A stretch of 43,182 nucleotides of DNA, from the NCBI GenBank assembly GCA_913051935.1, contig CAJXCU010000018.1:1-43182 (forward strand), in the 5' to 3' direction. Under the pieces are notes generated by a model. That model made no database searches and had not been told where the DNA came from. It saw nothing but the letters and a program-made list of their open reading frames with translations. The position numbers and the translations under genes were made by a program. Source of the stretch: an uncultured Flavobacteriales bacterium. Lineage in GTDB: Bacteria; Bacteroidota; Bacteroidia; Flavobacteriales_D; Crocinitomicaceae. Position 1 is the stretch's first letter. Every line of letters starts with the position of its first letter. Below are positions 28,787-39,000 of the stretch, one piece after another.

Positions 28787-29398
28787 TTAAAACAACTCTC
28801 GAATGTTACTACTAAATAACTTAATGGCAATTGCCAATAAAATAATCCCAAATACTTTTTTTAGTATTGCAATCCCCGTCGCACCAATAATTTTCTCAAA
28901 AGTTGTCGTAAGTTTAAGTACAATCCAAACGACGACGATATTAAGCAAGATCGCGATCAAAATATTTACCAATTCAAATTCAGCACGCAGCGAGATCAAT
29001 GAGGTCATTGTTCCAGCACCGGCAATCATTGGAAATGCTAAAGGAACAACGGAAGCAACTTTGGTTGTCCCCTCTCCATTATCTCTAAAAATTTCTATCC
29101 CTAAAATCATTTCGAGCGCCATAAAAAATAAAACAAATGAACCAGCGACAGCAAATTCATTGATTCCAACACCAATTAAACCTAGTATGCTCTCCCCTAC
29201 AAATAAGAATCCAACTAAAATAAGTAAGGACACTGATGCTGTTCGCAAGGGGTAAATCTGACCCGTCTTTTCTCTCAAAGCAATGATTAAGGGTATGTTT
29301 CCGACAATATCGATCACCGCAAAAAGTACCATAGAGGCAACTCCTATTTCCTTAAAACTTAAACCGTAATTCCATAAAATAGCCAAAAAATGCTGCAT
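28787..29398 (-). CDS. MarC-family integral membrane protein
   Basis: A 203-residue protein with six predicted membrane helices and the MarC/YhgN-type arrangement: VVLFAVIDIVGNIPLIIAL in the first span, VLFFMALEMILGIEIF in the middle, and VPLAFPMIAGAGTMTSLISL, the most conserved block of the family. Members were once linked to multiple-antibiotic resistance, but their transport substrate is unknown. It starts at an ATG with a 7/8 -7 box (TACATTTA, 29412-29419) and an inverted repeat just upstream. Confidence 0.9.
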   Translation of the reverse strand: MQHFLAILWNYGLSFKEIGVASMVLFAVIDIVGNIPLIIALREKTGQIYPLRTASVSLLILVGFLFVGESILGLIGVGINEFAVAGSFVLFFMALEMILGIEIFRDNGEGTTKVASVVPLAFPMIAGAGTMTSLISLRAEFELVNILIAILLNIVVVWIVLKLTTTFEKIIGATGIAILKKVFGIILLAIAIKLFSSNIRELF

Positions 29399-29420
29399 CG
29401 TTATTTTTATATAAATGTAA

Positions 29421-29440
29421 GCAAATAGAATACAATTTGC
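29421..29440. promoter_or_regulatory. Inverted repeat in the MarC-gene promoter region (GCAAAT-8-ATTTGC)
   Basis: GCAAAT (29421-29426) and ATTTGC (29435-29440) flank 8 bases, directly upstream of the candidate -7 box of the minus-strand gene. The position fits an operator between the two promoter elements. The rest of the gap to 29638 shows nothing I can name. Confidence 0.35.
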
Positions 29441-29638
29441 TTTAATAATTTTGATTTGACTGTGCTCTAAATCGTCATTAATAATTAGAGAAAATTACAT
29501 ATTGAATTAGGTTACAACACCATTCATTTGAAAGCATTTTGTATTTTACACTGTGCATCAGGAGCATAAAACTGATTTTAAAAGAAATGGAATAATTGTG
29601 TCGGCGAAAAAAAAATACTATATTCAGCACGCTAAACT

Positions 29639-32600
29639 ATGAAACTCATCTTATCAAGTATCAAGCTAGCGGTATTCTGTCTGTTTTTTTCAGTTGCTGA
29701 CATTAACGCGTACGCTCAAGTATCGGTGGCGAGAGAATGGAATGAAATTTTACTTGAAGCCATCAGAAACGACTTTGCCCGACCAACTGTCCACGCCAGA
29801 AATTTATACCATCACTCAATTATCGCATACGATTGCTGGGCCGTCTACAACCCCTCTAAAGATACCTATCTCATTGGTGACACACTGAATGGATACGTCA
29901 GTAGTTTTGACGGAATAAATATTCCTTTGGAAATCAATGAGGCCATTGACGAAACAATTTCCTATGCATCGTTTTATTTCATAAATGAACGGTATGGGGA
30001 TTCTCCTGATTTCAATACAACGTATTTGTTGATGTTTAATTATATGATGGATCATGGATATAATATCAATAATTCAAATATCGACTACGAAAATGGAGGC
30101 GCAGCAGAGTTAGGGAACTTTATAGCACATCAAATGCTCAACTTTGGAAATAGTGATGGTTCCAATGAGTTTCTCGATTTTGAAAACACCTTTTACAATT
30201 CAATCAATCCCCCATTGATAATGGGTGAAGCGGGAAATCCTGACATTATTGATCCAAATCGATGGCAAACACTTACACTTGATTCTACGATTGATCAATC
30301 AGGTAATCTTGTAGACAATACCTTGCCATTTCTTTCTCCTGAATGGGGAAATGTTAAGCCATTTGCATTACTGCCATCAATGTCGGAACAGCATTTTAGA
30401 GATGGGGACGAATACAGGGTTTATTTCGATACCGTTCAACCTGCGTATCTCGATACTACAATTGCGTCAGATTGGGATTCATTCTATAAGTGGAACCACT
30501 CCTTGGTAAGTATCTGGCAATCTCACCTTGATACAGCTGATGGGGTTCTTTGGGATATTTCTCCAGCATCTATGGGTAATAACCAATGGTACCCTTCGAA
30601 TAGCTCAATCTCTGAGTACAGTGCTTTTTACAATTTAGAGGAGGGTGGAGATCCGTCAACAGGATATAACCTGAATCCTGTCACCGGTTTACCATACGAA
30701 ACTCAAATGGTAGCTAGGGGAGACTATACGCGCGTATTGGCGGAATTTTGGGCGGATGGTATTGATTCAGAAACCCCTCCAGGACATTGGTTTGAAATCT
30801 ATCATTATGTGACAGATCAGCCGCTATTTGAAAGGAAATGGCAAGGTCAGGGGCCAGAGCTTAGCGTTTTGGAATACGATTTGAAAGCACACTTAACACT
30901 CGGAGGAACAATGCATGACGCTGCCATTGCCGCATGGAGCTTAAAAGGCTATTATGATTACATTCGACCGGTATCCTCAATCCGATATATGGCAGGAAAT
31001 GGTCAAAGTTCAGACATGCTTTTGCCCAACTACCACCCGAATGGAATACCATTGCTCGAGAACTTCATCGAATTAGTAGATTCATCAGATGTCTTGGCAG
31101 GACCAGCCTACGAGCACGTCGGAAAAATAAAGCTATACACATGGAAAGGACACGACTATATCAACGATACAGAAACTGATGTTGCTGGCGCGGGATGGAT
31201 TTTAGGCGAAAACTGGTGGCCCTATCAACGTCCTACATTTGTTACCCCTCCCTTTGCTGGTTTTGTATCAGGTCATTCAACATTTTCAAGGGCAGCAGCA
31301 GGTATATTGGAATATATTACCGGCTCTCCCTACTTTCCTGGGGGGCTTGGTGAGTTTGTGGCAGAACAAAATGCCTTCTTACAATTTGAAAATGGCCCAA
31401 GCTCGACGATTACATTGCAGTGGGCAAGTTATCAGGATGCTGCTGACCAGTGCAGCCTGAGCAGAATTTGGGGAGGTATTCATCCACCTATTGATGACAT
31501 TCCTGGTCGATATATTGGATCGACGATTGGTGAAACCTGTTTTGAAAAAGCCGACTCAATTTTCACTATCGCTAAACCAGCATTAATCTCAGCATATATT
31601 AGCGATACAGTTGTCAATTCATTTGAAATAGGAGATACCTTAGGTCTGGTATGTAATTTTAACCTTCCAATGGATACAACATTACTTCCATCGATGAATT
31701 TCAGCCCAAACAATTTAAATCAATTCTTTGATGACGTCACTGTAACCTGGGAAAATGCATTGCAGCTGCAAGTTAAATTCACGGCTCAACAGGTAGTCTT
31801 GGAGCAACTTTCTTCCTTAATTCGGATTTACGGCGTTTATTCAGCAAATGGATCGATGCTTGACGATATTGTTTTGGAAGACTTCATCATTGTAGATACA
31901 AAGCTACCAAAAGTACTTACCATTGAAATTGACCACGAGATGATCAATGACGACATCACAAGCTCCGGACTCTCTGCTACATTTGTCTTTACGGAAGATT
32001 GCGACATCGCAACTCAGCCGATGGTTTCCTTTTCAGGTTCGGGATACACCAATGAAAGTATTATAATGAACAACAGCATTTCAAGTTGGTTCAGCCCATC
32101 ATCTTTCAATGCAATTCTGAGTGCAGACGACTTTAATGAGAACGTTGAATCAGTTGATATAACCATTGAGGAAATAAAAGATATTCATGGAAATCCACTA
32201 ACCAATCCATTCCATCCAGATCAACTCAGTATAGATACAAAAAACCCGTTTATTGAATCTTTACTTATCTCAGATACATTAATTAATACAAACAGCCCTA
32301 ACGAATCTCCTCAATTCATAACAACGATAGATTTTAATGAGTCAATGGACACCTCACTTATTCCTGAAATCGAATTTAGGAATGAAAATAATATTTACCC
32401 GAGCCTCGCCATGAATTCTTTTGAAACGCATTGGCTTAACTCAAATTCATTGACTGCGGAAATATGGGTATTACCGAATGATAATGATATGCTTAATCTA
32501 GATTTGGTTTGTTTAAATGCAAAAGACCACAACGGGAACCTTGTATCCGATAGTATCTATTTGTCGGTTATGAGCTCAGATATGAAAGGTCCAGAGGTCC

Positions 32601-33517
32601 TTTCGATAAACACCTTATCCACAATTATTTCTGATAGTTTACTTGGAAGTTCAAACTATTTTATTGACGTCGTTTTTAATGAACCTATGAATATGTCAAT
32701 CAAGCCACTTGTGCTGCATGAAAATGAGATTGACCTCAATAATTCAATCCAATATAATATCGATCAAAGCTTTTTTATTGACCCTTACAACTATCGCGCG
32801 ATTTTCCAAATAAACGATGAAAATATAGAAGTTGAGGATATCGATCTTACAATTTCATACGCCAAAGATTTTGCAAATAATACCCAGCAAGCATATTTGG
32901 AAACAGCATTTACGTCCCTCGATACAAAGAATCCTTCCATCATTGATCTTGAGATTAATACGAACGAGTTAAGTTTAAACGAAAACCAGCTTCTTTTTCA
33001 AGTTTTATTCGATGAGGAAATGACTCAAAATGAGGCTACACAATTTGATCTCTATCCATTTTTAACACCGCCTACTATTCTACAACAAACTGATTTATCA
33101 TGGATAGAGAACGACTCCTTAAATGCTTCTTATGAGCTCTTATCCGCAGCAGATGAGGCGCAGGTGTATGATGTGAGCGTAACGAATTCAACCGATTTGG
33201 CAGGAAACTTAATGGTTCCGCTAACTTTAAATGACTTACTAACAATCCAAGGTTTCTTAAATGTTGAACAGGTTCATTCGGAACGAATTCAATTGTACCC
33301 AAATCTGATCACCCAGGGGACAAGGATATATTTTAAAAATATCCCCGAACAATCAATCGCACAAAACTTTGACTTACGCTCATCTGAAGGGAAGTATATC
33401 CAAACAGTAAAAATAGAAAAACTAGGACCCCTCTGGACCTCTGAACCTTTAAATGTTTCGTCAGGAGCATACTTCATACATATAAATAAACAATCCTTTA
33501 GACTCATTGTGTTATGA
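29639..33517 (+). CDS. Secreted vanadium-dependent haloperoxidase-like protein with Ig-like repeats and a T9SS sorting domain
   Basis: An exported protein of 1,292 residues. A signal peptide (about 1-27) precedes a haloperoxidase/PAP2-type domain (about 30-645). All vanadate-binding positions known from fungal chloroperoxidase are present with correct spacing: K436 and R443 (K-x6-RP), S544-G545-H546 (VSGHS) and R609 with H615 (SR-x5-H). The WADG...ETPPGHW block (371-383) is typical of bacterial family members. Five repeats of about 110 residues (about 652-1206) follow, each with an F-x-E/P-x-M-D/N turn and a KDxxGN motif, resembling Big_5-type Ig domains. The last 76 residues (LYPN near 1219) are a type-A T9SS signal. 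Halide oxidation or phosphatase activity cannot be decided. The stop overlaps the next gene's start as ATGA. Confidence 0.87.
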   Translation: MKLILSSIKLAVFCLFFSVADINAYAQVSVAREWNEILLEAIRNDFARPTVHARNLYHHSIIAYDCWAVYNPSKDTYLIGDTLNGYVSSFDGINIPLEINEAIDETISYASFYFINERYGDSPDFNTTYLLMFNYMMDHGYNINNSNIDYENGGAAELGNFIAHQMLNFGNSDGSNEFLDFENTFYNSINPPLIMGEAGNPDIIDPNRWQTLTLDSTIDQSGNLVDNTLPFLSPEWGNVKPFALLPSMSEQHFRDGDEYRVYFDTVQPAYLDTTIASDWDSFYKWNHSLVSIWQSHLDTADGVLWDISPASMGNNQWYPSNSSISEYSAFYNLEEGGDPSTGYNLNPVTGLPYETQMVARGDYTRVLAEFWADGIDSETPPGHWFEIYHYVTDQPLFERKWQGQGPELSVLEYDLKAHLTLGGTMHDAAIAAWSLKGYYDYIRPVSSIRYMAGNGQSSDMLLPNYHPNGIPLLENFIELVDSSDVLAGPAYEHVGKIKLYTWKGHDYINDTETDVAGAGWILGENWWPYQRPTFVTPPFAGFVSGHSTFSRAAAGILEYITGSPYFPGGLGEFVAEQNAFLQFENGPSSTITLQWASYQDAADQCSLSRIWGGIHPPIDDIPGRYIGSTIGETCFEKADSIFTIAKPALISAYISDTVVNSFEIGDTLGLVCNFNLPMDTTLLPSMNFSPNNLNQFFDDVTVTWENALQLQVKFTAQQVVLEQLSSLIRIYGVYSANGSMLDDIVLEDFIIVDTKLPKVLTIEIDHEMINDDITSSGLSATFVFTEDCDIATQPMVSFSGSGYTNESIIMNNSISSWFSPSSFNAILSADDFNENVESVDITIEEIKDIHGNPLTNPFHPDQLSIDTKNPFIESLLISDTLINTNSPNESPQFITTIDFNESMDTSLIPEIEFRNENNIYPSLAMNSFETHWLNSNSLTAEIWVLPNDNDMLNLDLVCLNAKDHNGNLVSDSIYLSVMSSDMKGPEVLSINTLSTIISDSLLGSSNYFIDVVFNEPMNMSIKPLVLHENEIDLNNSIQYNIDQSFFIDPYNYRAIFQINDENIEVEDIDLTISYAKDFANNTQQAYLETAFTSLDTKNPSIIDLEINTNELSLNENQLLFQVLFDEEMTQNEATQFDLYPFLTPPTILQQTDLSWIENDSLNASYELLSAADEAQVYDVSVTNSTDLAGNLMVPLTLNDLLTIQGFLNVEQVHSERIQLYPNLITQGTRIYFKNIPEQSIAQNFDLRSSEGKYIQTVKIEKLGPLWTSEPLNVSSGAYFIHINKQSFRLIVL

Positions 33518-35937
33518 TAAATAAAGTGATTTTATTATTTGGTATACTGATCACAGGGACTGTGTATGGACAAGCACTTGTTAACGTTACGGTGCAACAG
33601 AATATTATTGAATTTCAGGATTTTTCAACCTCTAATGCAAACGGCATGACTTTTTATGACTTTGACGAAGATGGCTGGGATGACCTAACCTACCCGATGA
33701 ACAATGATTCAATCATATTCTACAAGAATGTAAATGGACAATTTCAAAAAATTGGATCCTATCTTTATGGTGACGGAGATATTAGACAATTAACTTGGGT
33801 TGATTATGACAATGACGGGGACCTCGACTTGTGTATCTCCTATGACAGCGATGGTTTAAGAATATACCAAAATCAGGGTGATTTTGACTTTATAGATGTA
33901 AGTGTATCCTCAGGTGTTTACCCTTCTGTAAGTAACCCTTACGGTTTTAGCTTTATAGATTATGACTATGATAATGATTTGGATATATATCTCGCGGATT
34001 ATTCAGATCCGAGCAGTGGCGCTACGAATATGTTTTTTGAAAATCAAGGAAATGGAACCTTCATTGAAAAATCCACTGAACTTGGAATATCGAATGATAC
34101 GCAACCAAGCTTTATGGGCGTTTGGTTTGATTATAACAATGACCACCTAATGGATCTTCATGTTATCAATGACAGAGATATTGGTACAGATGCATTGTAT
34201 GAAAATTTAGGAAATGGAACTTTTAACGACGTGGCTGTACCTACAGGAATTTCAAATCAAGGTCAAAATCCAATGACATCGTCAATTTCAGATTATAATA
34301 ATGATGGGTTCCAAGATATTTTTCTTACCGACTTCGGTGTAGATTCTATTGTCACTGGTGCGGGCCCGTTTCATTATAAACTATTTGAAAACGAAAATGG
34401 CAATTCGTTTACAGATAAAGCACCGGAATACGATATGACGGTCAATGACTTTGGTTGGGGCGCTTTATGGGTGGACTACAACAACGATATGTATGAGGAT
34501 TTATACATCGCTACAGGTAATTCCTCAAGTAACCAAGGAGGATACACCAATTCTATTCTCTATCATAACAATAGTGGTGCGGGCTTTACTAAAGTAAATG
34601 ACTCTATTAGTGGAAATCCTCCAGCAGTTTCGTTCTGCCCCGTAAAGGGTGATATTAACAATGACGGATTCTATGATATTGCCGTGCTAAATATGGATAC
34701 CGCACCGGACGTCTTGTTGAACCAAGGCAACAACAACAATTTTATCAAAATCACTCCAGTTGGTATCGAATCAAATCGTATGGCTATAGGTTCCGAAATC
34801 AGACTATTTACAGATGGTATACAACAATTACAAACTGTCTTTTGCGGAGAGCAGCTTTTTGCACAAAATTCTCAACATAAAATATTTGGTGTAGGAAACA
34901 ACGAAATTATAGATTCTATTCATGTTTATTTTCCAAGTGGCCTCATTGCAAAGCGGTACCAAATACCCGTAAATCAATCCATAAACATTTATGAAGAACT
35001 CTACACCACAATACATTTCAACCTTATACAAGAAGTTGATTCAATCTTACTTTGTGATGGGGATAGCATCGTGATTGAGCTTAGTAATTTTGAGAATTAC
35101 CAATGGAGCACGGGATCACAAGATTCCAGTCTTATAATTACAAGCCCAGGTACGTATTATTTTGAGGCGTTTAATACAGCGGGTGACACTATTTATAGAT
35201 CAAATGATCTTATTGTTCAATTGGAGACTCCGCCACTTTTTCAGCTAATTACGGAAGATATTAATTGCAGCAATCAGTATTCAGGATCCGCATCACTTTC
35301 ATTTGCAGACCCATCATTTATTGATTCCATTTTTTGGTCAAATGGAGATACGGGAATGAATGCAGATAGTTTAACTGAGGCACAGGATCATTCGTATACT
35401 TTTATTACCAATAACTTATGTCCCTACACCTCGGAGTTTTATATCGGCAGCACAGAATTATTCAATATTCAATTTATAACTTCTGCACAATCAGAGGATG
35501 AGCAAGGGAGTATCTCGATTTTTATCTTCGGTGGAACACCGCCGTTTACCTATATTCTTGAAGGAGATACTGTTGAATCATTTGTTGATGGACTCGATGC
35601 AGGTTCCTATGACCTTGTGGTAATAGATGCGTATGATTGTCTTGAACAAGTGACCATTTCCATACAATACATCAACAATGCTGGTATTCCTGAAAACGAC
35701 TATGAAGTTGATGTCAAAATGAGTGTTGATGAACTACAAATCTGTTCTCGACAAAATGAGCTTAACAAACTCGATTTGTACAACTTACGCGGTCAAAAAG
35801 TGATGCACCTTGACCTACAAAAAGAAAACCTAACGGAGTGTAAAAATTATTATTGTGCAAAACCATCTGGCATATACATCGCAATGCTTACAGACTCAAA
35901 TGGTCTTGTTTACCGGAAGAAACTCTTTAAACCTTGA
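33514..35937 (+). CDS. Secreted FG-GAP propeller protein with ASPIC/UnbV domain and T9SS-type C-terminus
   Basis: An 807-residue exported protein. A signal peptide (1-20) precedes seven Asp-rich FG-GAP/VCBS motifs of the form DxDxDGxxD starting at D49, D97, D149, D206, D260, D321 and D380, consistent with a calcium-binding seven-bladed propeller. An ASPIC/UnbV domain follows (about 408-495: NFIKITPVGIESNRMAIGSEIR, VYFPSGL). Ig-like and SprB-like segments fill about 515-730. The last 70 residues (LDLYNLRGQKVMHLDL, PSGIYIAML) form a T9SS type-A-like sorting domain. The ATG overlaps the TGA of the haloperoxidase-like gene (ATGA at 33514-33517), so the two are translationally coupled and probably act on the same surface or substrate. 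Confidence 0.87.
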   Translation: MINKVILLFGILITGTVYGQALVNVTVQQNIIEFQDFSTSNANGMTFYDFDEDGWDDLTYPMNNDSIIFYKNVNGQFQKIGSYLYGDGDIRQLTWVDYDNDGDLDLCISYDSDGLRIYQNQGDFDFIDVSVSSGVYPSVSNPYGFSFIDYDYDNDLDIYLADYSDPSSGATNMFFENQGNGTFIEKSTELGISNDTQPSFMGVWFDYNNDHLMDLHVINDRDIGTDALYENLGNGTFNDVAVPTGISNQGQNPMTSSISDYNNDGFQDIFLTDFGVDSIVTGAGPFHYKLFENENGNSFTDKAPEYDMTVNDFGWGALWVDYNNDMYEDLYIATGNSSSNQGGYTNSILYHNNSGAGFTKVNDSISGNPPAVSFCPVKGDINNDGFYDIAVLNMDTAPDVLLNQGNNNNFIKITPVGIESNRMAIGSEIRLFTDGIQQLQTVFCGEQLFAQNSQHKIFGVGNNEIIDSIHVYFPSGLIAKRYQIPVNQSINIYEELYTTIHFNLIQEVDSILLCDGDSIVIELSNFENYQWSTGSQDSSLIITSPGTYYFEAFNTAGDTIYRSNDLIVQLETPPLFQLITEDINCSNQYSGSASLSFADPSFIDSIFWSNGDTGMNADSLTEAQDHSYTFITNNLCPYTSEFYIGSTELFNIQFITSAQSEDEQGSISIFIFGGTPPFTYILEGDTVESFVDGLDAGSYDLVVIDAYDCLEQVTISIQYINNAGIPENDYEVDVKMSVDELQICSRQNELNKLDLYNLRGQKVMHLDLQKENLTECKNYYCAKPSGIYIAMLTDSNGLVYRKKLFKP

Positions 35938-35953
35938 ATTTCATGAGGAACAC

Positions 35954-35979
35954 AAAAAAAGAGGCCAAGGCCTCTTTTT
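35954..35979. terminator. Bidirectional rho-independent terminator
   Basis: GAGGCC (35961-35966) and GGCCTC (35969-35974) form a stem across two bases, extended by an A tract on the left and a T tract on the right. It can stop transcription of the ASPIC-protein operon (plus) and of the convergent protease gene (minus). Confidence 0.88.
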
Positions 35980-36002
35980 CATCTAAAATAATTAGAACAC
36001 CT

Positions 36003-39000
36003 TTAGGATATTACCATTTTTAGTACCCGCTCTCCAAATTCTGATCTAATAAAGATACGGTATACCCCTGGACTCGGTGACGAAAGATCGAAGGACTGAG
36101 ATTCCTCTTTGATATCAAAGAAAGAAATCAACCTTCCCTCTACCGAATAAACAGATATACTGCCGGTTTCAGGTAAGCCTGATAGGAAGAAACTCCCTTT
36201 ATTAGGATTTGGATAGAGCATGACATTCTGTAATTCATTCGGTAATAAGCCAACACAATTGTCCACTAGAATGGTCAAGAAATCACTGCCAGAACATCCA
36301 TTGTTATCCGTATAGGTATAGGTTATGACATGGGTTCCAACGCCTGCCGTTGAAGGATTAAAGACGTTGCCATTAATTCCAGGTCCAGCGTAAACCCCAC
36401 CTGAAGGACTTCCACTCAAACTAAATCCTCCATCAGTATTACAGACCGTCGCAAATGGAGAACTCATCTCTACAGTTGGATTCGCGCTTACCACTATTGT
36501 TTGAGAAAAAGAGTCAGAACCAAAAACATTGGTGACGGTAAGTTGAACATTGTATGTTCCTACAGTCGAATATTCATGCGTTGGATTCATAACAGTACTT
36601 GTTGAACCATCTCCAAAATTCCAAGCATAGCTTGAACCACCAAGTGAGTTGTTCGCAAATTGAATGAAGTCTCCCAAGCAAACGCTGCTCTGTGCGTTGA
36701 AACTTGCCGTTGGAGGACTTGACGATTGGTCTCCTGTAATGTTGATATTGTCAATAAACAAATTGTTCCCGGCAATACCATTGTTTACTGACTCAAATCG
36801 TATGACCACACCGCTCATTCCGGAATATGCATTGAGGTCAATTATTTTACAATCCGACCCTACGTCCCCCGTACACCAATCGTCCGCAGTCGGGACGAAT
36901 TCAACTGGTGAAGTGAAGGCAGTAGCGAAAGAGCCTGTTCCATCCTCAGCATAACTTGCAATGTGTGTAAAACTTGCGCCACAATCCGTTGAAATAAGAA
37001 TCGCTAGAGAATCTCTTGATTCTTGATTGTATCTACGGAAGGCATGTTCAAAGGACATTTGAATATTCGTGAAAAGCCCAAAATCAAATGGTGCTGTCTG
37101 AAAACCATCTCGTTGACCACCATTCGAATAATTGAAAAAATCAATCTTCGCAGCCTTATTTCCCGGACTTGTTCCTACGACAGATACAATTTCCCAAGTA
37201 ATATCGTTGTCATTATTTGTCATATACCAATTGTTAGCTGTAAAACTGTTGCTTTCAAAGTTTTCAGTAAAAGGAAGCCCTTGATAAGTATCATAAACAT
37301 ACAGTTCTGAACTCATGGAATTATTGGCAGTATTTCCATCTGCGTTCCCATCTGGATTCTGCAGCGTAACATTTAAGGTACTCGCTCCACCCGGCACCGA
37401 AACCGCAGGAAGTGTCAGCATTGCCGATGCACCAGGGGCAAGGGAACCATTATAGGTATAGTTTTGATTTCCTGTCCCAAAATTATAAACGATATCCACA
37501 GAAGAAAAGGCCTCTGAACCATAGTTAAATATTTCAATCTGTGCCTCAACCTCTGGATTACAAATTGTACCATAAGGGTAGCTGATTTCATTAATTCCAA
37601 CGTCATAAGATACATTTGAAGAAACACAGAAGGGATTTACCTCTTCATAACCAAAATCGGAGTTTGCTGCTTGTATTGAAGCCAACACATTTCCATTAGA
37701 TTCTGTAATACTGTATGAACCATCAACCGTGCAAGTCCATTGACTTCCGTATAGACCATCACCATAAGTATCTGTTATTGTGAAAATATAGCATGATCCT
37801 GTTGCAAGGCAAACCTCACTCTGGTAGGTTTCTCCACCAGTTATGTCAGGATATGGTCCGCCTGAGGCAAGAACTGCAGTCCCACCGTCTTCTGTAATAT
37901 TCCATTCAATTTCAGAACCATAGCAGTCAGTAACAATCTCAACAGTCACGGCTTCACCGGAGGGTACAACCGAAAAACTCGAAATTTGACTATTATTAGA
38001 ATTATTTTGGTCTGTATTGCCATTTGGTGCAGAGCAAGAAATAGTTAATTCGTGTGCACCTGCACTCAAGTTTTGATTCGGTAGAGAAACCATTTCTACA
38101 CCACCTTGTGGCAAATTACCTGTCCAATTGATTGTTTGAGCTCCTCCCCCATCATATTGATAGGAGATGGTCGCCGATGTGAGATTTTGACTACCATAAT
38201 TACGCAGCTCAAATTCAGGAGACACAGTGGAGGTACAGAGCTGACCTTGAGGACTCGAAATAGAGGTAATACCTGCATCTAAACTAAAAGTAAATGCATT
38301 TAAGCAAATCAGTGCCTCTTCGGCATTTATCCTTCCCGAACCTAACTGTCCTTGGTAGTTTGGATTTGCAGATTCAATATTATCTGCTGATGAAAGCAAA
38401 CAGTCCACAATATCTTGAGGTGTTGCAGATGGAGCATGAGAAATCATCAAACCAACCAATCCAGCAACCATGGGCGATGCCATTGACGTTCCCTGTGAAA
38501 ATTGATAAGAGGTCCCTTCATTTGTACTTAAAATTTGTGATCCTGGCGCTGCGACATCAATCCATGTTCCGTATTGCGAAAAACTTGATTTGGCGTCACC
38601 GTTTGTTGTAGACGCCACACTTACCACGTTATTGTAGGCAGCTGGATAAAATTGTTGACTTGAATTATCGTTACCAGCAGCAGCGATAAGTATGACTCCG
38701 GCATTCCAGGCATAATTACATACATTTTGTCCATAGGTAGAAACTCCTCCTCCCCCCCAAGACATATTGATGGCATCTGCCCCATTGTCCGCAGCCCATA
38801 TGATTCCGTCATAGCCGCCTGTTAATGCTCCCGTGGAACAATTCCCTATTTTAATCGGCATGACACTAATATTGAAACCTATTGACGCTACACCCATGTT
38901 GTTGTTTGTCTCGGCTCCAACTGTGCCAGAGACGTGAGAACCGTGAAAACCGTCATTTCCACCACAAGGAGAAGGGTCATTGTCGTTATCTACGACATCT

